From Helicobacter cinaedi CCUG 18818 = ATCC BAA-847 (GTDB lineage: Bacteria > Campylobacterota > Campylobacteria > Campylobacterales > Helicobacteraceae): a stretch of 64,000 nucleotides of DNA. This document shows positions 52,950-63,135 of this stretch, in pieces. Below the pieces are notes generated by a model, which was not told where the DNA came from, searched no databases, and was given only the letters and a program-made list of their open reading frames with translations. The position numbers and the translations under genes are program-made. The stretch is taken from contig NZ_DS990393.1 of the NCBI RefSeq assembly GCF_000155475.1, positions 265,358-329,357 on the forward strand. Direction: 5' to 3'. Every line of letters starts with the position of its first letter. Positions within the stretch are counted from its first letter, which is position 1.

Positions 52950-53229
52950 GGTTGTCATAGAGAAAAAAGCGGATAAGTTTCTTAGTAAATTACTTCGTGG
53001 CAATCAGCAGCAAGTCGCTTTATCAATCTTTAATTTTCTCTACAATCAATTACCAAACCTAGAAAGCGACCCTAGATTTTTAGCTAATGCCAAGCATTTA
53101 AAAGGCTTTGATGACAATCGCTATCGCTGGCGATTTGGTAATTATAGAGTTATAGGCACAGTCAATGCAAATGGTGAAATAACAATAATCCAAATCATTG
53201 AAATAACTTATAGGCAAGGAGCTTATTAG
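52942..53229 (+). CDS. RelE/ParE-family toxin
   Basis: The 95-residue protein (MIKVVIEKKADKFLSKLLRG) has a central LKGFDDNRYRWRFGNYRVIG and ends IIEITYRQGAY, the RelE-type toxin core. It is intact, unlike its relative at 37692-37970. It likely cleaves ribosome-bound mRNA or hits gyrase; the two cannot be told apart here. Confidence 0.82.
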   Translation: MIKVVIEKKADKFLSKLLRGNQQQVALSIFNFLYNQLPNLESDPRFLANAKHLKGFDDNRYRWRFGNYRVIGTVNANGEITIIQIIEITYRQGAY

Positions 53230-53309
53230 GAGTGATAGACTGCTGACCAAAATGAAAGGGAAAAATTCGCCGAGAATTAGATTCAACTACTTTAAAAAAA
53301 CTTTCCATC

Positions 53310-53345
53310 AAAAGAAGGTGCTCTTTTGTGGCTTTTTTCTTTAAT
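53310..53345. terminator. Likely bidirectional terminator
   Basis: CAAAAGA (53310-53316) pairs with TCTTTTG (53323-53329) with a 6-base loop. A T-run follows on the plus strand and an A-run precedes on the left, serving the minus strand. It sits between the convergent RelE and prfB genes. Confidence 0.5.
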
Positions 53346-53347
53346 AG

Positions 53348-54445
53348 CTAAACCCCTTCCCCCAAAACAAGCACAGATTCTATTAAGTCATCAATATCGC
53401 CATCTAAAACGCCTTCTGTATCGCTTGTAGCGTAATTGCTCCGCAAGTCCTTTACCTGCTGATAGGGGGCTAGGACATAGCTACGGATTTGATGTCCCCA
53501 GCCTATCTCGCTTTTTTCGGCATTTGCCACGCCCTCACTTTGTTTCAACCGCTCTAGCTCATAGAGTTTGCTTTGCAGCATTTTCATAGCTGTTGCCTTA
53601 TTTTTATGCTGACTGCGATCATTTTGACACTGCACGACTATGCCTGTTGGAAAGTGCGTTATGCGGATAGCAGATTCTGTCTTATTTACGTGCTGTCCGC
53701 CCGCACCACTGGCACGATAGGTATCAATGCGAATGTCCTTATCCAAAATCTCAATGTCTATGTCTTCACTCAATTCCGGGCTTACCTGCACACTAGCAAA
53801 GCTTGTATGTCGCTTGGCATTAGCATCAAATGGGGAAATTCTAACAAGCCTATGCACACCATTTTCGCTTTTGGCATAACCATAGGCATTCTCACCTTTG
53901 ATGATAAACGCCGCCCCTTTGATACCCGCCTCTTCGCCATCTTGATGGTCTAGCAGCTCCACTTTAAAGCCCCGCCGCTCACTCCAACGCAAATACATAC
54001 GATATAGCATACTTGCCCAATCTTGGGACTCCGTCCCACCGGCTCCGGGCTGAATGGTAATAATAGCATTTGATGAGTCAAACTCCCCACTTAGCATAAC
54101 CTCAATTTCTACCTTTTGTATATGGCTTTGCAAAGATTCTACATTTTCAAACAACAGCTCCAAAGTGCTAGAATCCCCCTCACTTTCTGCTATCTCAAAT
54201 AGCTCTTTTGCGTCATCTAGCTCGGCTTTCATCTCTGTATAAGTGCTTAAAATCCGCTCACATTTTCGCTTTTCCTTTGTGATTTCCCCCGCCTTTTTTG
54301 CGTCATTCCAAAACTCTTGGTGAGATTCTAATGCATTAATCTCATCCATTCGCTTTTGCAAGGAATCTGGGTTTAGTATCTTTGCTATATTTTGTGCTTT
54401 ATTTTGCAAAGTTTTTAACAACTCGCCATATTCATAAGAATCCAT
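53348..54445 (-). CDS. prfB: Peptide chain release factor 2
   Basis: The 365-residue factor has SPF at residues 204-206, the stop-codon recognition tripeptide of RF2 (UGA/UAA), and GGQ at 249-251 for peptide release. The gene is one continuous frame, without the programmed +1 frameshift found in E. coli. The start is ATG 54445. Confidence 0.95.
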   Translation of the reverse strand: MDSYEYGELLKTLQNKAQNIAKILNPDSLQKRMDEINALESHQEFWNDAKKAGEITKEKRKCERILSTYTEMKAELDDAKELFEIAESEGDSSTLELLFENVESLQSHIQKVEIEVMLSGEFDSSNAIITIQPGAGGTESQDWASMLYRMYLRWSERRGFKVELLDHQDGEEAGIKGAAFIIKGENAYGYAKSENGVHRLVRISPFDANAKRHTSFASVQVSPELSEDIDIEILDKDIRIDTYRASGAGGQHVNKTESAIRITHFPTGIVVQCQNDRSQHKNKATAMKMLQSKLYELERLKQSEGVANAEKSEIGWGHQIRSYVLAPYQQVKDLRSNYATSDTEGVLDGDIDDLIESVLVLGEGV

Positions 54446-54588
54446 TGTGTGCCTTTATTCCAAAAATATTAACTATGGATTCTAGCATAGAATCTAAAAA
54501 CTTCTTGCACTTGCAGCATATTTACAGCGTAAAGCTCCACGCCACGACAATATTGACAGTTAAATTAACCGTTGTATTTTTCAAAATT

Positions 54589-55080
54589 CTAAAGCCTTTG
54601 AATTCTTTTGTCTTTAATAGGGCTAAATTTAAGAAACAATCTTTGCCAAAAGTGAAGCTTTTGAGTGTTATATCTTAAAAGTAAGCTTAAAATTTCCTTT
54701 CTACGAAACATTATAGCTGTATTTATAGGACTTAAAGCTCCACCTTGCCCCTCAAAGCCATTTGGATTTGCCCCATTTTCAAGCAAAATCTTTGCCACCT
54801 CCTCATAACCCTTAAAGCAAACTCCAGCAAGTGGCGTGTGTCCTTTATCATTTGCCTTATCAACATTTGCACCAAATTCAAGCAACAATTTCACACATTC
54901 AATGCTGTTGTGATAGCTTGCAAGCATTAAAAGTGTGTCGCCCTTGTGATTTGCCAAATTTACATTAAGTCCATTTTCTAACATAATTTTTAAAGAATGA
55001 ACATCATCTTGCCTCGCAAAATCAAAAGAAAATTTAACAAATTCTTGCATTTTTTCATATTCTTCTTTAGTCAAATTCAT
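54589..55080 (-). CDS. Ankyrin-repeat protein linked to catalase
   Basis: The 163-residue protein has at least three ankyrin repeats (NHKGDTLLMLASYHNSIECV; NDKGHTPLAGVCFKGYEEV; and a third after GANPNG). It lies 41 bases downstream of katA on the same strand. In Campylobacter the ankyrin gene next to katA (Cj1386) helps supply heme to catalase. The same role is inferred here. Confidence 0.82.
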   Translation of the reverse strand: MNLTKEEYEKMQEFVKFSFDFARQDDVHSLKIMLENGLNVNLANHKGDTLLMLASYHNSIECVKLLLEFGANVDKANDKGHTPLAGVCFKGYEEVAKILLENGANPNGFEGQGGALSPINTAIMFRRKEILSLLLRYNTQKLHFWQRLFLKFSPIKDKRIQRL

Positions 55081-55096
55081 TGTTTTCCTTTTATTT

Positions 55097-55118
55097 TTAA
55101 GGGCAGATTTGCCCTTAA
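55097..55118 (-). terminator. Hairpin between katA and the ankyrin gene
   Basis: TTAAGGGCA and TGCCCTTAA form a perfect 9-bp stem with a 4-base loop just after the katA stop. No good U-run follows in the transcript sense, so it may lower read-through or mark an RNA end rather than stop all transcription. Confidence 0.5.
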
Positions 55119-55120
55119 GT

Positions 55121-56566
55121 TTATTTTAGAAGCTGGGCTATTCTTGCTGCATAGTTGCTATCAGCCTTATTAAAATGCTCTAATTGCAACTTAATGATTT
55201 TTTCATTTATGCCTTTCATCGTGCCTGCAATCGTTTGACAAAGCCGCTCTTTCTCATCGCTACTCATTAGCCGATACAAATCACCCGCTTGTGTGTAGTA
55301 ATCATCGTCATCTTCTCTATAATCCCACTGCCCGAGTTTGCTTTCACTCTCAAAGTTTAGCGGGTCTAAAATCGGCTCTTTTAAACTCCAATTATCCTTA
55401 TATCCGTCCAAAATACTAGGTTCATAATTGCGAATGCTGCCATACGCGCCATTTGTCATATAGCCATCGCGCACACTAGAATTAAGCGCGGATTTTGGTG
55501 CATTTATCGGAATCTGATGGTGGTTAATGCCTAGTCGGTAGCGTTGTGTATCCCCATAAGCAAAGAGTCTGCCTTGAAGCAATCTATCTGGACTATACCC
55601 AATGCCTGGCACCACACTAGCGGGATTAAACGCAGCTTGTTCAACTTCGGCAAAGTAATTTTCTGGGTTTTTATTAAGTGTCATAATACCAATCTCAATA
55701 AGCGGATAATCCTTATGACTCCAAGTCTTTGTTACATCAAATGGGTGGAATCGATAAGTCTTTGCTTCTGATTCGGGCATTACTTGGATTGAAACTCTCC
55801 ATTTGGGATAATCGCCCTTTTCGATTGACTCAAACAAATCGCGTTGATGAGAATCCATATCTACCGCACGAATCGCTGCCGCCTCTTCATTTGTGAGGTT
55901 TTTTATCCCTTGCATTGTGTGAAAATGAAATTTCACCCAAAATCGCTGATTTTTGTCATTGATAAGACTAAAAGTGTGGCTTCCGTAGCCATTCATATTG
56001 CGGTAGCTTGCAGGTATGCCTCTATCGCCCATAAGATAGGTGATTTGGTGCAATGCCTCTGGGGTTTGACACCAAAAATCCCACCACCGCTCAGGGTTTT
56101 GGATATGTGTTTTTGGGTCGCGCTTTTGGCTGTGGATAAAATCTGGGAATTTGTAGGGGTCGCGTATAAAGAAAATAGGCGTATTATTGCCAACTAAATC
56201 CCAATTTCCCTCCGTAGTGTAAAATTTCACCGCAAAGCCTCTAGGGTCGCGCACCGCATCGGCTGAGCCTAACTCTGGGGCAACGGTTGAAAAACGAATA
56301 AACATAGGCGTTTTTGTGCCTTTTTTAAATACCGCTGCTTTTGAATATTTGCTAATATCAGCAGTAGCTTCAAATACGCCGTGTGCGCCACTTCCGCGTG
56401 CATGCACTACGCGCTCGGGGATTCTCTCTCTATCAAATGCCGCTAGTTTCTCTAAATACCAAGTATCTTGCAAAAGTAGCGGTCCGCGTGGTCCTACGCT
56501 CATTACATTTTGGTTATCACCAACTTGGCGTCCTGTGGTTGTGGTTAATGACTTGAAATTTGCCAT
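55121..56566 (-). CDS. katA: Catalase (monofunctional heme)
   Basis: The 481-residue clade-3-size catalase has the catalytic His (about 55) in RVVHARGSGAHG. The distal Asn is in VGNNTPIFFIRDP and the proximal Tyr is in RLFAYGDTQRYRLG. It removes hydrogen peroxide. A TATAAT box lies 55 bases upstream of ATG. The AT-rich upstream region could hold a PerR/Fur site. The ankyrin helper gene follows. Confidence 0.96.
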   Translation of the reverse strand: MANFKSLTTTTGRQVGDNQNVMSVGPRGPLLLQDTWYLEKLAAFDRERIPERVVHARGSGAHGVFEATADISKYSKAAVFKKGTKTPMFIRFSTVAPELGSADAVRDPRGFAVKFYTTEGNWDLVGNNTPIFFIRDPYKFPDFIHSQKRDPKTHIQNPERWWDFWCQTPEALHQITYLMGDRGIPASYRNMNGYGSHTFSLINDKNQRFWVKFHFHTMQGIKNLTNEEAAAIRAVDMDSHQRDLFESIEKGDYPKWRVSIQVMPESEAKTYRFHPFDVTKTWSHKDYPLIEIGIMTLNKNPENYFAEVEQAAFNPASVVPGIGYSPDRLLQGRLFAYGDTQRYRLGINHHQIPINAPKSALNSSVRDGYMTNGAYGSIRNYEPSILDGYKDNWSLKEPILDPLNFESESKLGQWDYREDDDDYYTQAGDLYRLMSSDEKERLCQTIAGTMKGINEKIIKLQLEHFNKADSNYAARIAQLLK

Positions 56567-56620
56567 TTCGTCTCCTTTTGGTTAAAAATTTAAGCAGTGA
56601 ATATATATTGCTTAAAAAAT

Positions 56621-56626
56621 ATTATA
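56621..56626 (-). promoter_or_regulatory. Putative katA -10 box (TATAAT)
   Basis: ATTATA on the plus strand reads TATAAT toward katA. AATAAAAATTATT just upstream is nearly palindromic and could be a PerR-type operator, but I cannot confirm this. Confidence 0.5.
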
Positions 56627-56737
56627 CAATAAAAATTATTGATAAATAAAATTTTTTAAATATTTTTTGATTTTCACATATCTTGTAATTTTTTAAATTT
56701 TAAAGACAAATTTTTGAAAATTCAAATAAAAACTTTG

Positions 56738-58102
56738 CTATAATGGCAAGGTTCGTTTGATAATCGCCAAAGGCTCTAGCTTGGCAAATCCAGCTAGGGC
56801 TAAAATGCTACCAGCAATGGGTGAAGCTGCCCTACCAAGACAAGAAGCTATCTCAAGGGGTAAAACCAAGATAATAGACTTAATGCCAAGCTTTGGAGCG
56901 AGATTTGCCGCGATGTTTCCAATAGCACTAAATGCCGCTATCCCACTTCCCATAATGATTGTAATCCCAAAGACAAGGAAACTTAACACGATGATACAAA
57001 GTAGCACGGCGACATTCCCCATACTTGCCAAATACCCCACTATGACTTCAAGTCCGCCTAAAGCCTTTATCCCTTCAGCAAACACACTTGTAGCGATGAT
57101 AATACTCACTACAGAGACAAAAATCTCTGCCATTGCCTTTAGCACCACAACAATATCTTCACTCACTCTTTTGCCGTCCCTATGGCGTATAAACTCAATC
57201 AAAAAGCAAAAAGAGATAGCGATAAAATTTGCACTCACCACATCAAGCTTGATTCCAGCAAAAATATGTCCCAAATAGCAGCACAATAGGTAGCCACGGC
57301 AATAAAATATAAAAAACGGGCATTGTGGGTTGGTAATTTCTGCAACTTCTACATTTTCAGCCGATGAGTTTGCTCTATCTCTTTTATCCACATACGCATA
57401 ATACAGCTGTATCACAAGAGCGATAATAACAACATACGCCACAACATTCCATAACTGATAGTTCAAAAATAATCCCACAACATTATCAGGCTCCCCTACC
57501 ATTTTTGCCATATTGATTGAGTTGCCATCTTTTGGACAATAATCAAGCGTAATGAGTGATAGCACAGAAACCGCTGTGATAGGGCGGATTCCAAGAGAGA
57601 TAAGCACAGGATAAATACTCGCTAACAGCAACAAAATAAGCTCAGCATAGCTTGAAATAACAATCTTTAGCATCATACCCACCACAAAAGTCCCACTTAG
57701 GATAAGGTATTTATTTTTGATTTTGCCTAACGGGGCATTTGCGACAAAGGCGAGTTTTGAAGAGAGGCATTGATATGCTTCATATATGTAGCAAACCCAG
57801 CCACAGACATAATAATCAATCCAACTTCTGAGTGTCTTTGCAAAAGTAGCTGATAGGAATTTATACACATCTAAAAAACACATTGAGAAGGGGTATTTTT
57901 AGGTAGTGGCACTTCCGCACCATAGAGAAAAAACGCCCCACACAATACAACTATGCCAGAGAAAAGCAAAACAAAAATAGGATTATATGCCTTTAGCACA
58001 TAATATCCCGTGCCAACCACCACTAAGAGTGTCAAAACTATGATAATACGCTTATCACTGCTCCTTTGCTGAATTACGCCTACCGCCCTTAGAATCTAGC
58101 AT
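56738..58102 (-). pseudogene. DcuC-family C4-dicarboxylate transporter, several frameshifts
   Basis: An N-terminal frame (YYVLKAYNPIFVLLFSGIVV, stop near 57875), a middle frame and a C-terminal frame together spell one DcuC-like protein. Examples are FVANAPLGKIKNKYLILSG, DYCPKDGNSIN and GRAASPIAGSILALAG. At least three shifts are needed: near 57880, within 57760-57830, and a compensating pair around 57240-57320. The gene is dead as assembled. It would have exchanged aspartate, fumarate and succinate, and it sits beside ansB, which makes aspartate. Confidence 0.72.
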
Positions 58103-58141
58103 AAAATTTAAAAAAGAATTTAAACAAAACCTTTTTCAACC

Positions 58142-59278
58142 CTAATAAGATTCAAAAATCTTAGCAATCCGCTCATTATTATCTGTTTTGCTTAAAGCCA
58201 ACATCAGCAACACTCGTGCTTTTTGTGGATTCAAATCATAGCTACTGATAAACCCAAGCTTAGAATCCTCCTCATTTGCGATGACTAAGCCATTATTCAC
58301 CCTTGAGCTTTGCACCACCACTAAGCCATTTTGCATAAGCTTTTTAAGCATATCTTTATGATTTTTGTGAATGCTCCCTGCTCCGCTTCCTGCAATAACA
58401 AGCCCTTTTGTGCCGTGGTTAAACAACGCTTGAGCCGCCACTTGGGAGTTATCATTAGCATAGGAATAGAGAATATCAACTTTAGGCAAGGAATCTAGCT
58501 TATCTACATCAAACTCACTTTGCAAGGTATGAGGTTTAGCTGGGGTTGTATAGAAAAATGCCTTGCCATCAAGGATATAGCCCATATCACTGGCATTTGG
58601 TGAAGCGAAGGCATTGACATTAAGCGTGTGAGTTTTACTCACATATCTCGCACTCTGAATCCTATCATTCATTACCACCATAACGCCCTTGCCTTTAGAT
58701 TCGGGATTTGCTGCAAGAGAGATAGCATTATAGAGATTTTTAGGACCATCGGCACTAAGAGCTGTGCTTGGACGCATAGCCCCCACAAACACAATGGGCT
58801 TATCACTTTTTGCCACTAAATGCAAGAAAAACGCACTCTCTTCCATTGTGTCCGTGCCGTGCGTTATCACCACACCATCAACTTGAGAGCTTTTAAGCAA
58901 GGCATTCACGCGTTTAGCAAGTCTAAGCCATATCTCATCGCTCATATCCGCACTATCAATATTGGCAATTTGCTCACTTTCTAGGTTTGCTACATTGGCA
59001 AGCTCCGGCACAGATTGCAACAAAGATTCTATACTTAGCACTCCTGCTTGGTAGCCTGTTGTTTGCAATGAAGAATCAACCGCTCCGGCAATTGTCCCAC
59101 CTGTGGCGAGAATAACAATATTTGGCTTTGCTATATTATGTCGTGTATTATGCGAATCTTGCAAAGTTTGCTCCTTTTGCTCTTTTTGTTGCTTCTCTTT
59201 AGAATCAGAGCAGCCCAAAGTCGCCACAAGCATAGCACAAATAGCAAGTTTCCATAAAGTTTTTGTTACATAGCCCAT
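58142..59278 (-). CDS. ansB: Type II L-asparaginase, exported (possible lipoprotein)
   Basis: The 378-residue enzyme has a signal sequence ending LVATLGC, where Cys23 could be lipidated. The active-site Thr62 is in ILATGGTIAG. The second set is in VVITHGTDTMEESA, with a later FVGAMRPSTALSADG. It converts asparagine to aspartate in the periplasm. In H. pylori ansB also lies next to a dicarboxylate transporter gene. Confidence 0.93.
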   Translation of the reverse strand: MGYVTKTLWKLAICAMLVATLGCSDSKEKQQKEQKEQTLQDSHNTRHNIAKPNIVILATGGTIAGAVDSSLQTTGYQAGVLSIESLLQSVPELANVANLESEQIANIDSADMSDEIWLRLAKRVNALLKSSQVDGVVITHGTDTMEESAFFLHLVAKSDKPIVFVGAMRPSTALSADGPKNLYNAISLAANPESKGKGVMVVMNDRIQSARYVSKTHTLNVNAFASPNASDMGYILDGKAFFYTTPAKPHTLQSEFDVDKLDSLPKVDILYSYANDNSQVAAQALFNHGTKGLVIAGSGAGSIHKNHKDMLKKLMQNGLVVVQSSRVNNGLVIANEEDSKLGFISSYDLNPQKARVLLMLALSKTDNNERIAKIFESY

Positions 59279-59363
59279 ACCAACCTCCTACGCTAAAACA
59301 AAATTCTATTGTAGGAGATTTAGTATTGTATGTCAAGGGAGATTTTGAAGGATTTTTGAGAAT

Positions 59364-61241
59364 TTATTCCACTTCCGCATCAATGACATCATCATCTTTT
59401 TTCTTTGAATCCCCACCTGCTTGAGCATTGCCTTGCTCCTTAGCATAGGCAGCTTGGGCGAGTTGATGACTTGCTTCTGTGAGATTTTTAATCTTTGTTT
59501 CAAGCTCCTCTTTTGAAGCATTCTCATTTTTAAGCGTTGTTTCTAGCTCACTTAACGCAGATTCTATTTTAGCCACTTCAGCAGAATCTAGCTTATCTTT
59601 AAACTCTTCAAGGCTCTTTTTGGTTTGATACACTAAAGAATCCGCACTATTTCTTAGCTCAATAATCGCCTTTTTCTTGCTATCTTCTTCCTTGTGAAGT
59701 TCAGCTTCTTTGACCATTTTTTCAATCTCTGAATCTGAAAGCCCACTTGAGCCACTAATCTTAATCTCTTGAGACTTGCCTGTGGCTTTGTCTTTTGCTG
59801 AAACGGTTAAGATTCCATTGGCGTCAATATCAAATGTAACTTCAATTTGAGGCACACCGCGAGGTGCAGCTGGAATCCCGCTTAAATCAAATCGCCCTAG
59901 AGATTTATTATCCCTTGCAAGCTCCCTTTCCCCCTGTAAGACATTAATGCTAACAGCAGGTTGATTATCTTCATAAGTAGAAAAGACTTGCGTTTTTTTT
60001 GTAGGGATTGTAACGCCCCTTTCCACGACTTTTGTTGAGATTCCACCAGCAGTTTCAATACCTAAGCTTAAAGGCGTTACATCAAGCAAAAGCACATCTT
60101 TTACATCACCTTTCAGCACCCCACCTTGAATCGCCGCACCTACTGCAACAACCTCATCGGGATTGACTGATTTATTTAAATCTTTACCGATAAATTCTTT
60201 CACTCGCTCTTGCACTTTTGGAATCCGCGTAGAGCCACCTACCATAACAACTTCGCTAATATCACTCTGTGATAATCCCGCATCTTTAATCACAAAATCA
60301 ATTTTTTTAATCGTATCTTCAATCAAATCATCAATCAAGCTTTCAAACTTCGCACGAGTGATTTTTTTCACCAAGTGCTTTGGACCGCTCGCATCTGCGG
60401 TGATAAAGGGGAGATTAATCTCTGTTTCTTGAGCGGAGCTTAGCTCTTTTTTCGCATTCTCTGCAGCATCTTTTAACCTTTGTAACGCCATTACATCATT
60501 TTTAAGATCAATACCTTCATCGCTCTTAAACTCTTCAGCCGCCCAATCAATGATTCTGTTATCAAAGTCATCGCCGCCTAAAAACGCATCCCCGCCTGTG
60601 GCAAGAACTTCTACGACATTATCGCCCGTTTCTAACACGGTTACATCAAATGTCCCACCGCCCAAGTCATAAACCATAATCTTTTCAGCTTCTTTTTTAT
60701 CTAAGCCATAAGCAAGGGCAGCTGAAGTTGGCTCATTAATGATTCTTAAAACATTTAACCCTGCGATTGTCCCGGCTTCTTTTGTTGCTTTTCTTTGAGA
60801 GTCGTTAAAATACGCTGGGACGGTGATGACTGCTTCTGTTACGCTTTCACCCAAGTAACTTTCCGCATCTTCTTTGAGCTTCATTAGAATCTTAGCTGAA
60901 ATCTCTTGAGGCGTGTAAATCTTATCGGCAATCTCTACCGCACACGCGCCATTCCTATCTACAATATTATAAGGCAGTCTTTTCTCCGCCTCTTTTGCCT
61001 TATCTTCATTGAACATAAGCCCCATAATCCGCTTGATAGAATAAATCGTCTTTTTGGGGTTGGTTACCGCTTGTCTTTTTGCTGGCTCACCGACTAGAAT
61101 CTCGCCCTTATCTGTGAAAGCCACGATTGAAGGCGTGGTGTTTTTACCCTCTTTGTTAGCAATGATTTTTGCTTCATTGCCTTCATATACCGCCATTGCG
61201 GAGTTTGTTGTTCCTAAATCTATTCCTATTACTTTTGCCAT
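59364..61241 (-). CDS. dnaK: Chaperone DnaK (Hsp70)
   Basis: The 625-residue Hsp70 starts [19 protein letters not shown]. Other ATPase motifs are [15 protein letters not shown] and [12 protein letters not shown] substrate domain ([14 protein letters not shown]) and lid follow, ending DDVIDAEVE. It is the third gene of the hrcA-grpE-dnaK group. Confidence 0.97.
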   Translation of the reverse strand: MAKVIGIDLGTTNSAMAVYEGNEAKIIANKEGKNTTPSIVAFTDKGEILVGEPAKRQAVTNPKKTIYSIKRIMGLMFNEDKAKEAEKRLPYNIVDRNGACAVEIADKIYTPQEISAKILMKLKEDAESYLGESVTEAVITVPAYFNDSQRKATKEAGTIAGLNVLRIINEPTSAALAYGLDKKEAEKIMVYDLGGGTFDVTVLETGDNVVEVLATGGDAFLGGDDFDNRIIDWAAEEFKSDEGIDLKNDVMALQRLKDAAENAKKELSSAQETEINLPFITADASGPKHLVKKITRAKFESLIDDLIEDTIKKIDFVIKDAGLSQSDISEVVMVGGSTRIPKVQERVKEFIGKDLNKSVNPDEVVAVGAAIQGGVLKGDVKDVLLLDVTPLSLGIETAGGISTKVVERGVTIPTKKTQVFSTYEDNQPAVSINVLQGERELARDNKSLGRFDLSGIPAAPRGVPQIEVTFDIDANGILTVSAKDKATGKSQEIKISGSSGLSDSEIEKMVKEAELHKEEDSKKKAIIELRNSADSLVYQTKKSLEEFKDKLDSAEVAKIESALSELETTLKNENASKEELETKIKNLTEASHQLAQAAYAKEQGNAQAGGDSKKKDDDVIDAEVE

Positions 61242-61265
61242 TTGTTATCCTTTCAAAATTAAATT

Positions 61266-61323
61266 TTAAGAATCTAGATATCCCTCATCATAAATTAAGA
61301 ATCTAGATATCCCTCATCATAAA
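61266..61323. repeat. Perfect 29-bp tandem duplication
   Basis: TTAAGAATCTAGATATCCCT plus TCATCATAA and a final A (29 bases) occurs twice back to back (61266-61294, 61295-61323). It overlaps the restored 3' end of the small secreted gene and lies between it and dnaK. A recent duplication is likely. Confidence 0.75.
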
Positions 61324-61623
61324 TTTGATGAGTTACTATGCCATATTGTGCGGTGAACTTTATAGTTTCTCCAGATGTGTTTTCTCCGGGCATATCAGGG
61401 CATTCTCTACTCATTACCGCTTGACAAGTAACTACACCACTGCCCTATCAACAGAAAGCATTTTTGCTCCACTATATTGATACAGACAATCGCCAGATTC
61501 TCCATAGCCCGACATAGAATCTACAGCTTCTTGGCAGGTTGGCATCTCATTAGCCAAAGCCACATTAAATGCAACACCAAATATCAACACACCAACCAAA
61601 CATTTTATTAGTTTCTTGCTCAT
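61295..61623 (-). pseudogene. Small cysteine-rich secreted protein with a frameshift
   Basis: ATG 61623 after AGGAGG begins MSKKLIKCLVGVLIFGVAFN, a signal peptide cut near VALANEMP. The frame stops at 61432. A one-base shift there restores VVTCQAVMSRECPDMPGENT and a tail ending in DEGYLDS at 61295. The whole would be ~108 residues with six or more Cys (CQEAVDSM, GDCLYQYSG). It lies between grpE and dnaK. Function unknown. Confidence 0.6.
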
Positions 61624-61635
61624 ACCTCCTCCTTT

Positions 61636-62205
61636 CTAAGATTCATTTTTCACTACGCTCACCATAGCTGGTCGTAGCACTCTTTGTTTATACACAAACC
61701 CTTTTTGTAGCGTTTGGAGGATTTCCCCATCAGCTTTTTCTTGGCTTGGCACTTGCATTAAGCATTCGTGCAAATTAGGGTCAAACTCCCCAACTGTGGC
61801 AATCAACTCAACGCCGTGCCTATTTAGCACCTTAATAAAACTTTCAAGTGTAAGCTCTAGCCCTTCAGCAATAGCCGAAGCTTGTGGATTTTGCCGTGCA
61901 GATTCCAAGGCTTTTTCAAGTGTATCAAGCACAGGAAGCAAATCGCTCATCACACGCTCATTTGCATATTCTAAGCTTTGATTCTTATCTCGCTCTAAAC
62001 GCTTTTTTGTATTTTCAAAATCCGCAAAAGCCCTTACATATTGATCTTTTAGTTCTGCGTATTTGCTCTCCCAATTTTCATTTTGCTCATCTTGAATCTC
62101 GGTGCCGTCTGTATCTTGGGTTTGACTTTGTGAATCTGTGGATTCTAGATTCTCATCTGTATCCTGCAAATTCTCAAAATCTTGGCTTTGTTTGTTTTCT
62201 TCCAT
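61636..62205 (-). CDS. grpE: GrpE nucleotide exchange factor
   Basis: From ATG 62205, behind AAGGAG, the product is 189 residues. An acidic disordered head ([17 protein letters not shown]) precedes the long-helix dimer region ([17 protein letters not shown]). The C-terminal [17 protein letters not shown] motif follows. It recharges DnaK with ATP. An in-frame start at 62238 would overlap hrcA. Confidence 0.94.
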   Translation of the reverse strand: MEENKQSQDFENLQDTDENLESTDSQSQTQDTDGTEIQDEQNENWESKYAELKDQYVRAFADFENTKKRLERDKNQSLEYANERVMSDLLPVLDTLEKALESARQNPQASAIAEGLELTLESFIKVLNRHGVELIATVGEFDPNLHECLMQVPSQEKADGEILQTLQKGFVYKQRVLRPAMVSVVKNES

Positions 62206-62222
62206 ATAAACCACTCCTTTTT

Positions 62223-63026
62223 TTAAGATTGAATACACGAATAAAATTGCGTAAAGTCTCTATCTAACGCCCCAATACAGAGCATTCTTGCTTTTTTATC
62301 CATTCCTTTTTTATCAAGGCAGGACTTTAGCCTTATCTCTTGCATAATGGCTAAATATCCGCTAGGCAACACCTCCTCACAATACATACCATTCTCTAGC
62401 GTATCAAACATATCTCCGCTAATGATATGATGGAATCTGCCATCATCGTCCTTGCAAACTTCTGCCAATGCACCAACGCCAAAAAATCGCAAGTTGCGAC
62501 TCTGCACACATTGCAACACATCAAGCAAGGCTGTCGCACGAACTTGATAAGCAATTTTTCTCATATCTATCACATCTAGCCCCTTTAACTCGCCTAAGAA
62601 TCTTTCCAAAGCACTGCTAAAAGGCAGAGTGATACCGATATGCTCAAAATCAAGCAAAAGCTTATTGTCTATATGAGACACAGATACAAACTTATTGCTT
62701 TGCTCTACGCTTAAAACACAAAATATGTCACAAGCCAAACATGCCTTTTGAATACATTCCATAGAATCTGCCTCTATGGTAGATATTGCATCAATATGCC
62801 TATACCAATACGCTTTCAAAGCACTAAGCGTAGGGATACGCCCTCCACTGATATGCGACTGAAACAATAGCCCCTCATCGCTCAATGCCTTAAAATAATT
62901 GCGTATAGTTGCAGATGAGATTTTTGTATTCATTAAGGTTTTGAGCGATTCAGAGCCAATAGGCTCTTTATGCTGCAAATACTCAACGATAACACGGCAA
63001 AGCAGTAAATCTTTTTTGCTCATCAC
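62223..63026 (-). CDS. hrcA: HrcA heat-shock repressor
   Basis: The 267-residue protein has an N-terminal winged helix ([23 protein letters not shown]) and a GAF-like dimer domain. HrcA represses dnaK/groE operons at CIRCE sites. The end motif is weaker than in other bacteria, as in H. pylori. It is first in the operon and a possible operator lies just upstream (63069-63100). Confidence 0.9.
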   Translation of the reverse strand: MMSKKDLLLCRVIVEYLQHKEPIGSESLKTLMNTKISSATIRNYFKALSDEGLLFQSHISGGRIPTLSALKAYWYRHIDAISTIEADSMECIQKACLACDIFCVLSVEQSNKFVSVSHIDNKLLLDFEHIGITLPFSSALERFLGELKGLDVIDMRKIAYQVRATALLDVLQCVQSRNLRFFGVGALAEVCKDDDGRFHHIISGDMFDTLENGMYCEEVLPSGYLAIMQEIRLKSCLDKKGMDKKARMLCIGALDRDFTQFYSCIQS

Positions 63027-63068
63027 TTCCTCTCATTCCGTTTAGACATACTTTGCAATTTGTTTGAA

Positions 63069-63100
63069 AACTCGCAATGTATTGTATTGTTTGCTAAGTT
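63069..63100 (-). promoter_or_regulatory. Possible CIRCE-like operator of the hrcA operon
   Basis: AACTCGCAA (63069-63077) and TTGCTAAGTT (63091-63100) form an imperfect inverted repeat with 13 bases between. The TTAGCAA core recalls the CIRCE half-site TTAGCACTC, though spacing differs from the usual nine. It lies between the -10 box and the start codon. Confidence 0.35.
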
Positions 63101-63129
63101 TGTTTCAGGTTTCTAATGAAACGGGTGGC

Positions 63130-63135
63130 ATTGTA
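63130..63135 (-). promoter_or_regulatory. Putative -10 box (TACAAT) of the hrcA operon
   Basis: On the minus strand TACAAT lies about 100 bases before ATG 63026. A GTTTC-ATTA-GAAAC hairpin follows it. The AT-rich 63136-63451 segment shows no gene. Confidence 0.4.

Noticed and set aside
31700-53250. Integrase, transposase or complete insertion sequence explaining the accessory DNA
   Set aside because: No tyrosine or serine recombinase, DDE or HUH motif recognised. Debris at 49.6-49.9 kb was too short to assign.
53348-54445. Programmed frameshift in prfB
   Set aside because: The gene is one uninterrupted frame from ATG 54445.
56757-57278. 173-residue plus-strand frame opposite the dcuC remnant
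   Set aside because: It is the mirror of a membrane-protein gene. The minus strand carries recognisable DcuC motifs and this one carries none.
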